This document shows, piece by piece, positions 61,801 to 64,000 of a stretch of 64,000 bases of DNA. The DNA lies in assembly GCF_001182785.1 (NCBI RefSeq), contig NZ_CP012099.1, positions 2,292,501 through 2,356,500 on the forward strand. The letters run 5' to 3'. The notes beneath the pieces are model-generated. The model did no database searches and was not told the origin of the DNA. It worked only from the letters and a program-made list of their open reading frames with translations. How positions within the stretch are numbered: the first letter of the stretch is position 1; every line of letters starts with the position of its first letter. The translations under genes were made by a program, and so were the position numbers. The stretch is from Bacillus thuringiensis (GTDB lineage Bacteria; Bacillota; Bacilli; Bacillales; Bacillaceae_G).

Positions 61801-64000
61801 GAAGAGCTTATTGCCTCGGTTTGGAGTCAAGTGTTAGGAACAGAAAATATTGGTATTCAAGATTCCTTCTTTGAACGTGGTGGGCACTCACTACTTGCTA
61901 CTCAAATCGTCTCTAGATTGCAAGAACTGTTCCAAATTAAAATTCCATTACGTGAACTTTTCAAGCACGATACAGTGGAAGCATTGGCGAAACGAGTAGA
62001 TCAGTTACGAAAAGAAGATAAAAAACGAGAGGTTGCTCCTCTTGTACCTATGAAAAGAGAAGAAGTTATCCCACTTTCCTATGCGCAAAAACGTCTATGG
62101 TTTATTGATCAATTAATGCCAAATAGTGCTATGTACAATATTCATGCAGCGTGTCGCTTAACAGGTAAATGGTCAATTGAAGCATTGGAGGTCGGATGGA
62201 ATCAATTGTTGGAGCGTCATGAATCATTAAGGACGACAATTCTAGAACAAGAGGGTGAACCTTTTCAACAGGTTCAATCTCATGTGTTCAGACATATTCC
62301 TCAAACGAATCTAACAGATCTTTCTTTGGAAGATAGGGAAAGAGAAATGAAACGCCTTATTCAAAACGAGGCGGAGGAACCATTTCATTTTGGACAAGAT
62401 CCTCTGATTCGAACACGAATATTGAAAGTGGACAGGGAAGAATGGGTTCTCATTTGTACGATGCATCATATTATTTCAGATGGATGGTCAATGGGAATCT
62501 TACTTGAAGAATGGATGGCTTTTTATGAAGGAGCACTAACCGGAAAACCAGTGGAATTGAAGGAGTTATCTATCCAATATGCAGATTTTGTCATGTGGCA
62601 GAAGGAATGGCAAAAAGAGGAGAATTTGAATCAGCACCTTCAATATTGGAAGGAAGAATTATCTGGGGAACTACCGGTTTTACAATTACCGATGGATCGT
62701 CCTCGACCTGCAGTTCAAACCCATCGTGGTGCAAGTCAGTCCTTAATAGTGGCGAATTCCCTACAGGAAAAGCTCGAAGATTTAAGTTTGCAAGAAGGAT
62801 GCACTTTATTTATGACATTGATGGCAGCGTATCAAAGCTTCCTTTCTCGTTATACAGGACAGGACGACATTATAGTTGGAAGCCCAATCGCTAATCGAAA
62901 TGTGAAAGAGATTGAGGGATTAATAGGATTCTTTGCAAACACGTTGGTTTATCGAGCTGATTTCAGTGGGAATCCGACGTTCCAAGAACTATTGTCGCAG
63001 GTAAGAAAAAAAGCGCTAAAAGCATACGAGTATCAGGACATCCCATTTGAGAAAGTGGTAGAATTCGTAAAACCTGAAAGGAATACAAGTCATTCACCAA
63101 TATTCCAAACTATGTTTACTTTACAGAATACGAAACAAGAATTTCTTCAGCTATCTGAAAGACAAATGGAACTCATGGAAAGCCATGCTTCTGTTGCCAA
63201 ATTTGATTTGAGTTTATTTGCTTCTGAGACGGAAGAAGGATTATCACTAACCTTTGAATATAATACTGATTTGTTTAATGATACAACCATTGAACGTATG
63301 GCAAGTCATTTTAAACATTGGTTAAATCAAATTGTCTCTCATCCAAAATGTGTACTATCAGAACTGAATATGTTATCGAAAGTAGAATATAAGCAACTAC
63401 TAGAGGAATGGAATAAATCGCGTGTTATAGATATGGAAGAAAGTACGATTCATACAATGTTTGAAGAACAGGTGAAAAAAACACCAGAAGCAATTGCAGT
63501 AGTGTGCGAAGATGAAGAACTAACATATCGAGAGTTGGACGAACGCTCGAATCAGTTGGCACATTATTTACAAAAAAATGGTGTAACATGCGAATCATTA
63601 GTTGGGATTTGCGTTACACGTTCATCTGAGATGATTGTCGGTCTCTTAGGAATTATGAAGGCGGGAGGAGCATATGTCCCAATTGATCCAGCGTATCCGG
63701 AAAGTCGACTGCAGTACATTTTAGAAGATGCTCAAATAAAGGTACTGGTGACACAGGAAAAGTTACAACAAAAAATGGTTATACCTAAATTCGTCAACGT
63801 GATTTGTATTGATCGTAATCGAGCAGAAATAGAACAAGAAGTAACTACAGTATGTACGAGTGAAGTGACGGGCGATAACTTAGCCTATATTATCTATACT
63901 TCAGGTTCCACTGGAAATCCAAAGGGAGTAATGATTGAGCACAGGAATACAGTAACAATGATTCATTGGGCGCATCACACGTATTCTCGAAAGGAATTAG
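58879..64000 (+). CDS. krsB: non-ribosomal peptide synthetase, KrsB-like, 3' end beyond window (C-A-T-C-A...)
   Basis: 1707 codons visible, open at the right edge. AGAGGGTG before ATG 58879, two bases after the krsA stop. Module 1: C (1-440, HHHILLDGWS near residue 142), A (460-960, TSGSTGNPKG near 611, FDVSVWE, YGPTEATIY), T (GGHSLLATQ near 1001). Module 2: C (1065-1500, RLWFIDQLMPNSAMYN, HHIISDGWS near 1195), A from 1524 (TSGSTGNPKG near 1673), cut by the window. The first C domain must accept a D-configured upstream residue (DCL type). The pocket residues of A1 (D-V-W-Q-F-G-F-I-Y by my alignment) do not give a firm substrate; glycine is expected if this is kurstakin. Confidence 0.85.
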   Translation, partial: MGDVIDIYGLSPLQKGILFHTLYDQDDEHSFSYIVQVGFLLGGQLDIATFEKAWEYVIQRHEVLRSVFVWEEVEKPLQAVYECLPFTIHQEDWSTYSHEEKEKKLQQFLTADRRKGFLLDEAPLMRVTAIKEAKEETRIIWTHHHILLDGWSVSLVFSEVMEVYLKMIKGELLNLPKSLPYKKYIQWINKQDQSQAEEFWKEELKGFYAPTPLAMERKDQGQEKGYGEFAYQVSEELTESLQKWVRNSRLTLNTLVQGAWAYLMSRYSGDSDVVFGVTSAGRPTDLIGAENMVGLFINTLPTKIRLTDNASVVDWLRKIQMKEMERRQYEYNSLIDIQGWSEVPRNCSLFHTLYVFENYPIQGERNDDLRLLDVKSTEQTNYPLTLIVMPGKKITLKLMYDRSYFNEETINLIQNHLLQILIQMTKSLDSKLFEITHLTEEEQIQLLEEWNHTQVNYSAEGMIHTMFEEQVKKTPEAIAASYENEQITYKELEKRANQLAHYLQKHGVGPESLVGVYMERSLQMMIALLGILKSGAAYVPLDPTYPESRLRYILEDAGIEVLVTEENSKNLFVSENIETICMNKDYTAIEKEETTPCISGVTGENLAYVMYTSGSTGNPKGVMIEHHSVINYLEWMQHKYPLSEKDVVLQKTPFSFDVSVWELFWGIHVGASVSFLPPGGEKDPSIIAEVIKQHQVTIVQFVPSMLSVFLDHFNHIELNMNCSSVRHVFSGGEELSSGLVRRFQQKWNYSEQVKLTNFYGPTEATIYVNAFDIQPNQEFVSIGQPIQNTQLYVLDQNQRLQSIGTEGELYIGGAGLARGYLNRQNLTAEKFISHPFRLGERLYRTGDSVRYLTDGNIEFIGRMDHQVKMRGFRIELGEIEATLEKCSFIKEAVVLVREDRPGDQRLVAYVISDGNTQEWREYLQNQLPNHMIPAHFIELEHFPLTPNGKIDRKALPAPDEQAIEDLNALPRTPSEELIASVWSQVLGTENIGIQDSFFERGGHSLLATQIVSRLQELFQIKIPLRELFKHDTVEALAKRVDQLRKEDKKREVAPLVPMKREEVIPLSYAQKRLWFIDQLMPNSAMYNIHAACRLTGKWSIEALEVGWNQLLERHESLRTTILEQEGEPFQQVQSHVFRHIPQTNLTDLSLEDREREMKRLIQNEAEEPFHFGQDPLIRTRILKVDREEWVLICTMHHIISDGWSMGILLEEWMAFYEGALTGKPVELKELSIQYADFVMWQKEWQKEENLNQHLQYWKEELSGELPVLQLPMDRPRPAVQTHRGASQSLIVANSLQEKLEDLSLQEGCTLFMTLMAAYQSFLSRYTGQDDIIVGSPIANRNVKEIEGLIGFFANTLVYRADFSGNPTFQELLSQVRKKALKAYEYQDIPFEKVVEFVKPERNTSHSPIFQTMFTLQNTKQEFLQLSERQMELMESHASVAKFDLSLFASETEEGLSLTFEYNTDLFNDTTIERMASHFKHWLNQIVSHPKCVLSELNMLSKVEYKQLLEEWNKSRVIDMEESTIHTMFEEQVKKTPEAIAVVCEDEELTYRELDERSNQLAHYLQKNGVTCESLVGICVTRSSEMIVGLLGIMKAGGAYVPIDPAYPESRLQYILEDAQIKVLVTQEKLQQKMVIPKFVNVICIDRNRAEIEQEVTTVCTSEVTGDNLAYIIYTSGSTGNPKGVMIEHRNTVTMIHWAHHTYSRKEL

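Noticed and set aside
62595..62894. 99-residue ORF within krsB
   Set aside because: Out-of-frame reading inside the second condensation domain of the NRPS.

Overview
The window looks like a chromosomal segment of a Bacillus cereus group bacterium (cereus/thuringiensis/anthracis clade). The evidence is low-GC, Firmicute-type coding with strong Shine-Dalgarno sites and TTG/GTG starts. It also carries collagen-like exosporium proteins, several bcr1-family repeats, a SpoIIS toxin-antitoxin locus, a PlcR-type regulator next to an AbrB paralogue, and the start of what looks like the kurstakin lipopeptide (krs) locus. No rRNA, tRNA, CRISPR array or intact insertion sequence was seen.

Layout. 1-3.2 kb: spore-surface block (DUF4183 protein, collagen-like protein with a BclB-type C-terminus, a Ser/Asn-rich 55-residue protein, a cupin). 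Two of its genes carry a full AC-N17-CATAnnnTA sigma-K-like promoter and a third has a matching -10 only. 3.4-7.3 kb: luciferase-like protein, then an oxidoreductase plus ECF41-type sigma factor operon with a matching ECF41 promoter, a methyltransferase and a very short ORF. 7.4-9.4 kb: telA-xpaC pair. 9.4-15.2 kb: secreted GHL10-type glycosidase facing a PTS IIB-IIC / small membrane protein / anmK / BadF-type kinase operon, which fits uptake and recycling of cell-wall amino sugars. 15.4-18.7 kb: PlsY paralogue, an N-acyltransferase-aminotransferase fusion and a threonine dehydratase. 18.9-27.4 kb: two regulator/efflux pairs (MarR-MFS, TetR-MFS) with visible palindromic operators, a DEAD-box helicase and small genes.

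27.4-31.7 kb is a looser, partly decayed region: several 26-49 codon membrane-type peptides, two class I methyltransferases that each carry a one-base frameshift, and a VOC-family protein. 31.8-38.6 kb: keto-acid decarboxylase with a divergent MarR regulator, phosphoglycerate mutase, spoIISA with two SpoIISB-like antitoxins, a YxeA-type lipoprotein and pepD. 38.8-41.7 kb: secreted proteins (C39-like protease, a partner protein, an exported agmatine-deiminase/PAD-family enzyme). 42.2-44.1 kb: orphan LuxR-type HTH protein, PlcRa-like regulator and AbrB-like protein. 44.5-47.6 kb: clavaminate-synthase-like dioxygenase, TauE/SafE transporter, and a CatB/Vat-type acetyltransferase preceded by a leader peptide and hairpin that look like translational attenuation. 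48-52 kb: D,D-carboxypeptidase, acyltransferase-3 and SGNH hydrolase. 53-64 kb: krsE-like exporter, krsA-like NRPS (C-A-T-E) and krsB-like NRPS (C-A-T-C-A..., running off the window).

Strongest leads: the leader-peptide/hairpin control of the acetyltransferase at 46.8-47.6 kb, the NAT-aminotransferase fusion beside a PlsY paralogue, the interrupted peptide ORF before the dioxygenase, the tiny-peptide region at 27.6-29.3 kb, and the two-antitoxin SpoIIS locus. All calls come from reading the sequence; no database search was run.
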